Assembly: GCA_934202525.1 (NCBI GenBank)
Contig: CAKPYB010000021.1
Location: forward strand, 1-57,597
Length of the DNA stretch: 57,597 nt
From: an uncultured Prevotella sp.
GTDB taxonomy: Bacteria; Bacteroidota; Bacteroidia; Bacteroidales; Bacteroidaceae
Reading direction: 5' to 3'
In this document: piece after piece, positions 37,475-45,316 of the stretch
Position numbering within the stretch: position 1 is the first letter of the stretch
How the letters are laid out: each line of letters begins with the position of its first letter
Position numbers and translations under genes: made by a program
The notes under the pieces: model-generated
What the model saw: the letters and a program-made list of their open reading frames with translations, nothing else
What the model was told of the DNA's origin: nothing
The model's database searches: none

Positions 37475-37584
37475 CAATGACTACCAGGGCAATTTAGTCT
37501 TTCAGAGGGTACCATCAGGGCCAATAATAGGTACCATCAGGGCCAATCATGTGTTTTCTGATATGCTCCAATGACTACCAGGGC
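37475..37584. repeat. Short repeats after array B
   Basis: GGTACCATCAGGGCCAAT occurs twice, 22 bp apart (37508 and 37530). CAATGACTACCAGGGC occurs twice, 94 bp apart (37475 and 37569), flanking them. Both share a TACCA..GGGC core. Probably the worn remains of the same kind of array. Confidence 0.75.
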
Positions 37585-37631
37585 GAATCTTAAAAATACA
37601 AGATACTGAATATCAGGCGGTTAGGTGTCGA

Positions 37632-37723
37632 TTTTTCTTCCCTACATTATACCAAGTATATTATATATATACATTCACATTTTTTACATTATACGTAATA
37701 CGGGAAGAAAAAGATTTTTTTTT
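37632..37723 (+). terminator. Possible terminator of the array B transcript
   Basis: TTTTTCTTCCC (37632-37642) can pair with GGGAAGAAAAA (37702-37712) across an A/T-rich loop with two ACATTATAC copies; ten T residues follow. The loop is large, so this is tentative. Confidence 0.4.
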
Positions 37724-37765
37724 CAACAAATCAGCCATTAAAATGCATTTTTTCTCTTCAAAAAA

Positions 37766-37796
37766 TTGCATAAGTCTGAAATTAATATTACTTTTG
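37766..37796 (+). promoter_or_regulatory. DUF4248 gene promoter
   Basis: TTG at 37766-37768, 20 nt, TACTTTTG 37789-37796; the ATG at 37819 follows by 22 nt. Confidence 0.65.
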
Positions 37797-37818
37797 CAAC
37801 ATAAAAAATATAAAGCTT

Positions 37819-37989
37819 ATGAATTATCCCCAACGTATGTACAGCAAGACCGAGCTGGGTCTGCTCTACTTTCCCGACACAACCGACGGGGCGACAGCGC
37901 GCCGTCATATCATGGTATGGATTAAGCTAACGAGCCGGGGGCATAAAGAAAGACCGCCAGGCGTTTCTTTCTACACCTGGCGGTCTTGA
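37819..37989 (+). pseudogene. DUF4248 protein, truncated
   Basis: 56 codons. The first 36 (MNYPQRMYSKTELGLLYFPD and on to MVWIKL) match the start of DUF4248 proteins, which are about 70-80 aa and lie near HU-HIG genes. After WIKL the sequence loses similarity and runs through the terminator hairpin of the sugar-transporter gene, so the C-terminus has been replaced. Its promoter is intact, so a short product may still be made. The replication-type gene (DUF3987/VapE) that often accompanies it is absent. Confidence 0.75.
37950..37987 (-). terminator. Terminator of sugar symporter gene
   Basis: 14-bp stem (AAGACCGCCAGGCG 37950-37963 with CACCTGGCGGTCTT 37974-37987, one G-T pair), followed on the minus strand by TTCTTTATGC. 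It lies 21 nt beyond the stop of the symporter gene and inside the truncated DUF4248 frame. Confidence 0.82.
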
Positions 37990-38008
37990 TATTTCACAGA
38001 ATAAGAAC

Positions 38009-39460
38009 TTAGTTTTTCTTCCAAAGCTTGGTCATATCCTCCAGAGTCTTACCCTTGGTCTCAGGAACGAGCTTCCATACAAAGATGGCAGCGAGGATAC
38101 AGATAACACCATACAGGCCATAGGTGAACCAATAGCCCAGGCTGTTAGCCATCGGAACGAAAGAGGTAGAAACAATCCAGTTGAAAATCCACTGGAAGGC
38201 TACGGCAATCGCTACGGCAGCACCACGAATCGTATTAGGGAATACCTCGGCGATAAGTACCCAGCAGATTGGTCCCCAAGAGAACATGAATGATGCTGAA
38301 TAAACCATGATGGATACCATGCACAACAACTGCAGATTAGGATTACCGAAGGTGATGGCTACACCGATGGCACCCAATGCCATGCCCAGAGAACCGGTGA
38401 TGAGCAAAGGCTTACGTCCCAACTTCTCTACCGTAAAGATGGCTACACAGGTGAAACCGAGGTTCACGATACCATTGAATACGGTCAATACCATCGGATT
38501 ATCAAAGCCCATTGCCTCATAGATGCGAGGAGCATAATAGAGTACGGCATTGATACCAACAGCCTGCTGGAATACAGAGAGCATCACACCTACGAAGATA
38601 CAGAGCACACCGTAAGTAAGCAGTTTCTCCTTCTTCTCAGTAACCGTATTCTTGATGTCATCCAAAATCTTCTTAGCCTCCTCAGCACCATTGATGCGAG
38701 CCAGAATACGCTCTGCCTTCGCATCCTGTCCAACCATGGCAAGATAACGGGGAGTCTCAGGAACAAAGCAGATAAGCAGAGCAAACAAGCCCGCCGGAAC
38801 CATCTCAGAACCAAACATATAGCGCCATCCGGTTTCAATAGCCCAGGCAGCCTCGCCACCATTCAGAATCTGGTTCATACCATTGCCCACACTCTGGATA
38901 GCAGGAGCAATATGATCGCCGAGAATGAAGAAGTTGACGAAATAAACCACCAGCTGACCGAAGATGATGGCAAACTGGTTCCAGCTAACCAACATACCAC
39001 GGATGTTGCTAGGCGCAATCTCACCGATATACATCGGGCACACAGCAGATGCCAGACCCACACCGACACCGCCAATCACACGATAGAGGTTGAACACGAT
39101 GAGCAGCGTAAGATTAGGTTCGCCCTTTGGCAACACCAAAGACTCAGGACACATAGATCCCCATGCAGAGATGAAGAACATCACACCCGCAAAGATCAGC
39201 GAACGCTTACGGCCCCAGTTAGAAGCCAGCACACCCGAAAGCGCCGAACCGATGATACAACCAATCAGGGCACTGGAAGAAGTGAATCCATGCCAGAAAT
39301 CGGTATAGGTAAAATCCTTCGCACCCATGAAGAATGCCTGCAAACCCTTCTCGGCTCCCGATATCACCGCGGTATCATAACCGAAAAGCAAGCCGCCCAA
39401 AACGGCTACCATCACAATTGAAATAAGATAGGCTCTAGAGCCTGTTTGTTTTTGTTCCAT
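38009..39460 (-). CDS. xylE: MFS sugar porter, XylE-like
   Basis: 483 aa with 12 predicted membrane helices. Sugar-porter motifs: GYDTAVISGA in helix 1, GRKRS between helices 2 and 3, VPETPRYLAM after helix 6, QQAVGINAVLYYAPRIYE in helix 7 (sugar-binding Gln/Asn) and PETKGKTLE at the C-terminus. The long loop after helix 1 and overall match point to D-xylose:H+ symporters. No xylose catabolic genes adjoin it. Confidence 0.9.
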   Translation of the reverse strand: MEQKQTGSRAYLISIVMVAVLGGLLFGYDTAVISGAEKGLQAFFMGAKDFTYTDFWHGFTSSSALIGCIIGSALSGVLASNWGRKRSLIFAGVMFFISAWGSMCPESLVLPKGEPNLTLLIVFNLYRVIGGVGVGLASAVCPMYIGEIAPSNIRGMLVSWNQFAIIFGQLVVYFVNFFILGDHIAPAIQSVGNGMNQILNGGEAAWAIETGWRYMFGSEMVPAGLFALLICFVPETPRYLAMVGQDAKAERILARINGAEEAKKILDDIKNTVTEKKEKLLTYGVLCIFVGVMLSVFQQAVGINAVLYYAPRIYEAMGFDNPMVLTVFNGIVNLGFTCVAIFTVEKLGRKPLLITGSLGMALGAIGVAITFGNPNLQLLCMVSIMVYSASFMFSWGPICWVLIAEVFPNTIRGAAVAIAVAFQWIFNWIVSTSFVPMANSLGYWFTYGLYGVICILAAIFVWKLVPETKGKTLEDMTKLWKKN

Positions 39461-39622
39461 TATTCTTAGGTTTAAATTTTAATCACTTTTCTGTAGAATA
39501 GCGTAGCATTTACCGGCAGGAAATCTCCTTTTTTCATGCAAAAAATCAATCCCCACCTAATAATATACGTTTTTTCTTTATAAATATTACGTTCAACATG
39601 CGGTTTTCCCCCATTTTTTTTG

Positions 39623-39630
39623 TAAATTTG
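39623..39630 (+). promoter_or_regulatory. metF -7 element
   Basis: TAAATTTG, 35 nt before the metF ATG. The -33 region is T-rich without a clean TTTG. Confidence 0.55.
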
Positions 39631-39665
39631 CACCAAAATAAGAAGAAACATAGAATTTAGGTAAT

Positions 39666-40622
39666 ATGAACATAGCAGATTTTCTACATCAGCAGGGCGA
39701 CAAGCGAGGCTTTTCGTTCGAGGTTTTACCTCCGCTGAAAGGTAACGGAACAGCAGCACTCTTCCGTACCATCGATGCGCTGAGCGAGTTTGGTCCTCGC
39801 TTTATCAACATCACTACGCACCATAGCGAGTATGTATACAAGGAACTGGAAAACGGTCTCCTCACCCGCCAGCGTGTGCGCCGCCGCCCTGGCACCGTGG
39901 CCATCGCAGGCGCTATACAGAATAAGTACGACATACCTGTCATCCCTCATATTATCTGCAGCGGTGCTACGAAGGAAGACATCGAGTACGAACTGCTCGA
40001 CCTCCAGTTTCTGGGCATCAGCAACATCCTCGTTCTGCGAGGAGACAAGGCGAAAGAAGACCGGCAGTTTACACCAACCGAGAATGGTCATACCCATGCC
40101 ACTGACCTGCTGAAGCAGGTGAATCAGTTTAATGACGGTTTCTTCTTTGATGGCACTCCCATCAAGCACCCTGGCGACAAGTTCTGCTGCGGTGTAGCCT
40201 GCTATCCGGAGAAGCATGAAGAGGCACCCAACCTCGAAATGGATATGCAGCATCTCCTGGAGAAACAGCAGTTGGGCGCAGCGTATGCCGTTACCCAGCT
40301 CTTCTACGACAACGAGAAGTTCTATGCTTTCGTTGAAAAGGCTCGGCAGATGGGCGTAACCATCCCTATTATTCCTGCCATCAAGCCTTTCGCCAAGTTG
40401 AGCCAGCTCACTGTAGTGCCTAAAACCTTCCACTGCGATATTCCAGAAGAACTCGCACAGGAGGTATTGAAATGTAAAACTGACGATGATGCCAAGCAGC
40501 TCGGTATCGAGTGGACAACCGCTCAGGTGAAAGATCTCTTCGAACATGGTTACAACAATGTTCACTTCTTCACCGTATCGGCTGTAGAAAGCGTCAAACA
40601 AATAGCAAAAATACTGTTTTAA
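39666..40622 (+). CDS. metF: Methylenetetrahydrofolate reductase
   Basis: 318 aa, FAD-dependent TIM barrel. N-terminal SFEVLPPLKG (catalytic Glu), ITTHHSEY, HIICSGATKEDIE, LRGDKAKE, GVACYPEKHEEAPN (substrate loop) and AVTQLFYDNEKFY. Reduces 5,10-methylene-THF to 5-methyl-THF for methionine synthesis. holB begins directly after its stop codon. Confidence 0.96.
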   Translation: MNIADFLHQQGDKRGFSFEVLPPLKGNGTAALFRTIDALSEFGPRFINITTHHSEYVYKELENGLLTRQRVRRRPGTVAIAGAIQNKYDIPVIPHIICSGATKEDIEYELLDLQFLGISNILVLRGDKAKEDRQFTPTENGHTHATDLLKQVNQFNDGFFFDGTPIKHPGDKFCCGVACYPEKHEEAPNLEMDMQHLLEKQQLGAAYAVTQLFYDNEKFYAFVEKARQMGVTIPIIPAIKPFAKLSQLTVVPKTFHCDIPEELAQEVLKCKTDDDAKQLGIEWTTAQVKDLFEHGYNNVHFFTVSAVESVKQIAKILF

Positions 40623-41735
40623 ATGCAAAGAAATGAAGTTATAGGTCAGCAAGAAGTTTGGAACCGTCTCATGGAGATGGTTCAGGAGAACCGTTTGCCC
40701 CATGCGCTGATGTTCTGCGGCCCGCAGGGTTGCGGCAAACTGGCGATGGCACTGGCTTTTGCCAGCTATCTTCTGGGCGATTCACCGATGCTCAGGAAAT
40801 GGGAACATCCGGACCTCCACTTCACCTTTCCTACCATCAAGACCGCCAATATGGGCAGCGAACATAAACCGGTGAGCCTCGACTTCATCAAGGAATGGAG
40901 AGAGCTGCTGCTTTCTAAAGGTCCCTACATCCAGATTAGCGACTGGATGCTGAAGATGGGCAAGACGGATGCCGACTATAACAAACAGGCTATCATCACT
41001 GCCGAAGAAACCGATGCCATCTCTCACGAACTGATGATGATGTCGAGTCAGGGCGGATACAAGATCAGTCTGATATGGCTCCCGGAACGTATGAACATCC
41101 AGAGTGCCAACAAGATACTGAAACTGCTGGAGGAACCGCCACGCCAGACGGTGTTCCTGCTGGTAAGCGAGAATCCGGAACTGCTGCTCGAAACCATCAG
41201 AAGCCGTACACAGCGCATCGACTTCAAAAAGATAGAAACTGCAGAGATGGAAAAAGCGCTGATAGAACGGAGGGCGCTGGAGCCAGACATGGCACACCGC
41301 ATAGCCCGTATCGCAAACGGCAACTGGAATCTCGCACTCGAAGAACTGGATGCAGGAAACGAAAACCGGCAGCATCTAGACATGTTCATCATGCTGATGC
41401 GACTGGCTTACATGCGCAAGATAGGTGATCTCAAGAAGTGGACCGATGTGATTTCAACCTTCGGAAGAGAAAAGCAGAAACGCATGCTCGACTACTTCAT
41501 GCACATGCTCAGAGAAAGTTTCATGTACAACTTCCGGAATCCGGAACTGAGTTACATGACGCAGGATGAGGAGAACTTTGCCAAGAACTTTGCCCGCTTC
41601 ATCAACGAGGCAAACATCATTGACATCTCCAACCTCTTCGAAGACAGCAAGCGCATGATTTCGCAAAATGCCAATGCCAAAATCGTTTTCTTCGATATGG
41701 CGCTCAAAATCATCGTCCTCCTGCTGAGGAAGTGA
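40623..41735 (+). CDS. holB: DNA polymerase III delta' subunit
   Basis: 370 aa AAA+ clamp-loader subunit. P-loop-like GPQGCGKLAMALAFA lacks the Ser/Thr after Lys (GCGKL), fitting the non-hydrolysing delta' subunit. Sensor and SRC-like regions: NKILKLLEEPPRQTVFLL and ETIRSRTQRIDF. Starts with no gap after metF, so translationally linked. The usual Cys zinc module of tau/delta' is absent. Confidence 0.92.
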   Translation: MQRNEVIGQQEVWNRLMEMVQENRLPHALMFCGPQGCGKLAMALAFASYLLGDSPMLRKWEHPDLHFTFPTIKTANMGSEHKPVSLDFIKEWRELLLSKGPYIQISDWMLKMGKTDADYNKQAIITAEETDAISHELMMMSSQGGYKISLIWLPERMNIQSANKILKLLEEPPRQTVFLLVSENPELLLETIRSRTQRIDFKKIETAEMEKALIERRALEPDMAHRIARIANGNWNLALEELDAGNENRQHLDMFIMLMRLAYMRKIGDLKKWTDVISTFGREKQKRMLDYFMHMLRESFMYNFRNPELSYMTQDEENFAKNFARFINEANIIDISNLFEDSKRMISQNANAKIVFFDMALKIIVLLLRK

Positions 41736-41830
41736 AGAGTGAAAAGTGAAGAATTCAAATGAATAACGGGGCAGATGACTGGTCATTATTCATTGTACAT
41801 TATAAATTATACATTATAAACTAGATTATC

Positions 41831-43267
41831 GTGGATTACAAAAATATGAAATTCAGGATGTGTAACGGCTGCGACCGTGGTCTGTGCGCTAAGGGCGTAG
41901 GAAGACAGGACAGACAGCTCAACACATACGACTGGCTTGCCGATGTACCTGGCAATGCCGAAAGTACTGACCTCGTGGAGGTACAGTTCAAGAATACCCG
42001 TAAGGGATATTACCACAATGTGAATAACCTCGACCTGAAGAAGGGCGATGTAGTGGCGGTAGAGGCTAACCCGGGTCACGACATTGGTGTGGTTACGCTG
42101 ACCGGAAGACTGGTAAAACTCCAGATTAAGAAGGCAAACCTCAAATCGCAGGATGATATCAAGCGTATCTACCGTATCGCCAAGCAGGTGGATCTTGACA
42201 AATGCAAGGAGGCTAAGAGCCGTGAACACGGCACCATGATCCAGAGCCGACAGATTGCCAAAGATCTCGGACTGAAGATGAAAATAGGTGATGTAGAATA
42301 TCAGGGAGACGGCAACAAGGCTATCTTCTATTACATCGCTGACGAACGTGTGGACTTCCGCCAGCTCATCAAGGTTCTTGCCGATACCTTCCATGTACGC
42401 ATCGAGATGAAGCAGATCGGTGCGCGACAGGAAGCAGGCCGTATCGGTGGAACGGGTCCTTGCGGCAGAGAACTCTGCTGCGCTACCTGGATGAAGAACT
42501 TCATCAGCGTTAGCACCAATGCAGCACGCTACCAGGACATCTCTCTGAATCCTCAGAAACTTGCCGGTATGTGCGCCAAGCTGAAGTGCTGTCTCAACTA
42601 CGAGGTAGACAGCTATGTAGAGGCTAGCAGAAAGTTACCTCCTAAGGATGCCGTACTGCAGACTGCCGACGGTGATTTCCATCAGTTCAAGGTAGATATC
42701 CTGGCTGGTCTTATCACCTACTCTTCTGACAAGAACCTGGCTTCCAACCTCGAAACCATCAGCATCGAGCGTGCCAAGGCTATCATCGAAATGAACCGTC
42801 AGGGCGAGAAACCATTGAGTCTGCTGGAAAACGGTAAGGCAAAGCCAGTAGCCAAGCCAATCGACCTGCTTGCCGAAGCCGATTTGAGCCGCTTTGACAA
42901 GGCAAAGAAAAAGAAGAAGAAGAACAATAAAAACAAGGGACCTCGTCAGCAGGAGGGCGATAACAAGCCTCAGAATAACGAGAACCGTGCGCAGAATGGA
43001 GAGAGGAAGCCGCAGAAGAATGAAGGCAAGCCAAACAACCAGCGCCGCGACAACCGTAATCAGGGCAATCATCCTAAGGGTGACAACCGCCAGCCAAGAA
43101 ACGACAGACGGCCTAACAAGGGTAACAAGCCACAGGGTGGCAACAAGCCGCAAGGTAATAACGCCCCTCAGGGTGGAAACAAACCACAGGCTAACAATGC
43201 ACCTCAGGGTGGAAACAAGCCACAGGCAAACAATGCCCCACAGGGCGGTAACGCCCCACAAGAATAA
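41831..43267 (+). CDS. ricT: PSP1/RicT-family protein
   Basis: 478 aa from GTG 41831; ATG 41846 is an alternative that drops five residues. N-terminal MCNGCDRGLCAKG Cys cluster; PSP1 domain at about 55-290 with RIGGTGPCGRELCCATWMKN and MCAKLKCCLNYE, the conserved Cys motifs of RicT (YaaT). These proteins bind Fe-S clusters with partners and affect RNA turnover and development in Bacillus; role here unknown. From about 350 on the tail is Lys/Asn/Gln-rich and ends in NNAPQGGNKPQ repeats, so disordered. Followed by gldH, a conserved order in Bacteroidetes. Confidence 0.9.
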   Translation: MDYKNMKFRMCNGCDRGLCAKGVGRQDRQLNTYDWLADVPGNAESTDLVEVQFKNTRKGYYHNVNNLDLKKGDVVAVEANPGHDIGVVTLTGRLVKLQIKKANLKSQDDIKRIYRIAKQVDLDKCKEAKSREHGTMIQSRQIAKDLGLKMKIGDVEYQGDGNKAIFYYIADERVDFRQLIKVLADTFHVRIEMKQIGARQEAGRIGGTGPCGRELCCATWMKNFISVSTNAARYQDISLNPQKLAGMCAKLKCCLNYEVDSYVEASRKLPPKDAVLQTADGDFHQFKVDILAGLITYSSDKNLASNLETISIERAKAIIEMNRQGEKPLSLLENGKAKPVAKPIDLLAEADLSRFDKAKKKKKKNNKNKGPRQQEGDNKPQNNENRAQNGERKPQKNEGKPNNQRRDNRNQGNHPKGDNRQPRNDRRPNKGNKPQGGNKPQGNNAPQGGNKPQANNAPQGGNKPQANNAPQGGNAPQE

Positions 43268-43287
43268 AGAATAGGAGCTAGAAAAAG

Positions 43288-43770
43288 ATGAAAAAGACTG
43301 TTTATTTCATCGTTTTGACAGCGATCGTTCACATTCTCTCTGCCTGCAGCGGTTCGACCATATACGATGAGTATGCCCATACACCGATTGCAGGATGGGA
43401 GAAGAACGACACCCTATCATTCGAAGTATCACCTCTACTCGAAGCCGGGCATTACAAACAAAGCCTGGGACTTCGCATTACAGGTGCCTATCCGTTCATG
43501 GGACTTACGCTCATCGTAGAACAGACGGTTTATCACCGAAACAAAAAGATACCGGGCGAATGCAAGAAAGATACGGTCAACTGCCAGCTGATTGACAACA
43601 ACGGTGTGAGCAAAGGACAAGGTATCAGCTACTATCAGTATAACTTCCCCATCAACATCTATCAGATGCATCAGGGCGATTCTATACACGTAGCCATCAG
43701 ACATGATATGAAAAGAGAAATCCTCCCCGGTGTGAGTGACATCGGTATCAAGATTTCCAAGATACAATAA
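43288..43770 (+). CDS. gldH: Gliding motility lipoprotein GldH
   Basis: 160 aa. Lipobox L-S-A-C (Cys20). The core WEKNDTLSFEV and YPFMGLTLIVEQTVYHRN, then YYQYNFPINIYQMHQGDSIH match GldH. GldH is needed for gliding in flavobacteria and is kept in many non-gliding Bacteroidales with unclear role. It sits 20 nt downstream of ricT. Confidence 0.88.
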   Translation: MKKTVYFIVLTAIVHILSACSGSTIYDEYAHTPIAGWEKNDTLSFEVSPLLEAGHYKQSLGLRITGAYPFMGLTLIVEQTVYHRNKKIPGECKKDTVNCQLIDNNGVSKGQGISYYQYNFPINIYQMHQGDSIHVAIRHDMKREILPGVSDIGIKISKIQ

Positions 43771-43772
43771 AA

Positions 43773-43816
43773 AAAGAGTGAGCAGATTCATCAACAATCT
43801 GTTCACTCTTTTTTTT
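43773..43816. terminator. Bidirectional terminator between gldH and rodA
   Basis: 16-bp stem (43773-43788 with 43796-43811, one G-T pair), A run before and T run after, serving both converging genes. Confidence 0.9.
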
Positions 43817-45278
43817 AACTTCTCACTAAATTCCTTCCCGCATCAATTCGCAAGAAGATGAAAAGAAGGATGGTGAATCCCCATAACGAACTACCACCAT
43901 AACTGAAGAACGGAAGCGGAATACCGATAACCGGTGTTAAACCCAACACCATTCCCACATTAATAAACAGGTGGAAAAGGAATACCGACAGGACACAATA
44001 TCCGTAGATACGCCCGAATTTATAAGGTTGCCGCTCTGCCAGATGCATCAACCGCAATATCAAAGCCAGGAAAAGCAGCAGCACGCCTGCCGAACCGAGG
44101 AAACCTTCCTCCTCACCTACCGTACAGAAGATAAAGTCTGTATCCTGCTCAGGCACGAACTTCAGTTTGGTCTGCGTACCATTCAGGAAACCTTTTCCCT
44201 GAAGTCCGCCAGAACCAATGGCAATCTCACTCTGATGCACATTATATCCTGCACCAGCCAAATCTTCATCCAGTCCCAACAATACGTTGATACGCACTCG
44301 CTGATGAGGTTCCATCACATGATTCAACACATAATCGGCTGAATAGAAGAAAGCGATACTTCCCAACGAGAAGATCGAGATGAGGAAGTAATTCCGGAAC
44401 CGGGTTCTCAGTCCCTGATAAACCAGGAATCCGATGAGCATAGCACACAGGAAGAGCTGGATCCACACAATGTCGAACGGAATGACATAGGTAGAAAAAA
44501 GCACGAAGAGCAGCGTAATGCCTACCGAATAGGAAAGGATCATCAGTGCCTGTTTCCTATCGCCCGTATAGGAGTTCACCATGCCAGCCGTAAAAATCTG
44601 CACCAGCAGAAGCACGACAAACTTACCCACAGAAGTATAGGTATCCCACATCATCACGTTCTCATACTTCACACCCACTACGAAGTAAGCCACCATCGAC
44701 ACGCCGGTAAAGAGAATGGCACCCGGCATTCCTTCGCGGTAAAGCATGAGGAAGAATGAAAGATAAACCAAGGCAGAACCCGTTTCGCGCTGACCAACGA
44801 TGCAGAGCATCGGCAGAACGATGATGCCTACTGCTGCCATGAAATGCTTCAGGTTCTGCATACTGAAACCATAGCTCGACATAAACTTGGCTACCGCCAG
44901 AGCCGTAGCAAACTTACCAAACTCAGCCGGTTGCAGTCGGAGCGGTCCCAACACCAGCCAGGAGTGGGAACCCTTGATGCTATGCGGATTGAATATCGTA
45001 GCAAAGAGCAAGAGTATCAGGATGCCATAGATGACATACGAGAAGGTATCGTAAAACCGGTCATCAAGCAGCAGGATTACCAATCCCAGTGCTATGGATG
45101 TGCCAATCCATATAATCTGCATACCCGAACGGGCACCCAGACTGAATATCTCATTGTCACCATAGTTATAGCTGGCTCCACAGACGCTCACCCATCCGAA
45201 GATGAGGAGTGCCAGATAAATACCTATCGTCCACCAGTCAAGTGAAGCAAGCACACTAGGTTGTTTATTATCGCTCAT
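43815..45278 (-). CDS. rodA: Rod-shape-determining protein RodA
   Basis: 487 aa SEDS glycosyltransferase with ten membrane helices. Motifs: LVLGPLRLQPAEFGKFATAL (catalytic-side Glu), GLQGKGFLNGTQTKLKFVPE, QDTDFIFCTVGEEEGFLGS and the ending GIPLPFFSYGGSSLWG. Polymerises peptidoglycan for elongation with PBP2. A 38-nt gap with short TAAACTATC repeats separates it from mrdA. Confidence 0.96.
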   Translation of the reverse strand: MSDNKQPSVLASLDWWTIGIYLALLIFGWVSVCGASYNYGDNEIFSLGARSGMQIIWIGTSIALGLVILLLDDRFYDTFSYVIYGILILLLFATIFNPHSIKGSHSWLVLGPLRLQPAEFGKFATALAVAKFMSSYGFSMQNLKHFMAAVGIIVLPMLCIVGQRETGSALVYLSFFLMLYREGMPGAILFTGVSMVAYFVVGVKYENVMMWDTYTSVGKFVVLLLVQIFTAGMVNSYTGDRKQALMILSYSVGITLLFVLFSTYVIPFDIVWIQLFLCAMLIGFLVYQGLRTRFRNYFLISIFSLGSIAFFYSADYVLNHVMEPHQRVRINVLLGLDEDLAGAGYNVHQSEIAIGSGGLQGKGFLNGTQTKLKFVPEQDTDFIFCTVGEEEGFLGSAGVLLLFLALILRLMHLAERQPYKFGRIYGYCVLSVFLFHLFINVGMVLGLTPVIGIPLPFFSYGGSSLWGFTILLFIFLRIDAGRNLVRS

Positions 45279-45316
45279 AATCTATAAACTATCAACTATA
45301 AACTGTTAACTGAAAA

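Noticed and set aside
40723..40770. Loss-of-function mutation in the holB P-loop (GCGKL)
   Set aside because: A non-canonical P-loop is normal for the delta' subunit, which does not hydrolyse ATP.
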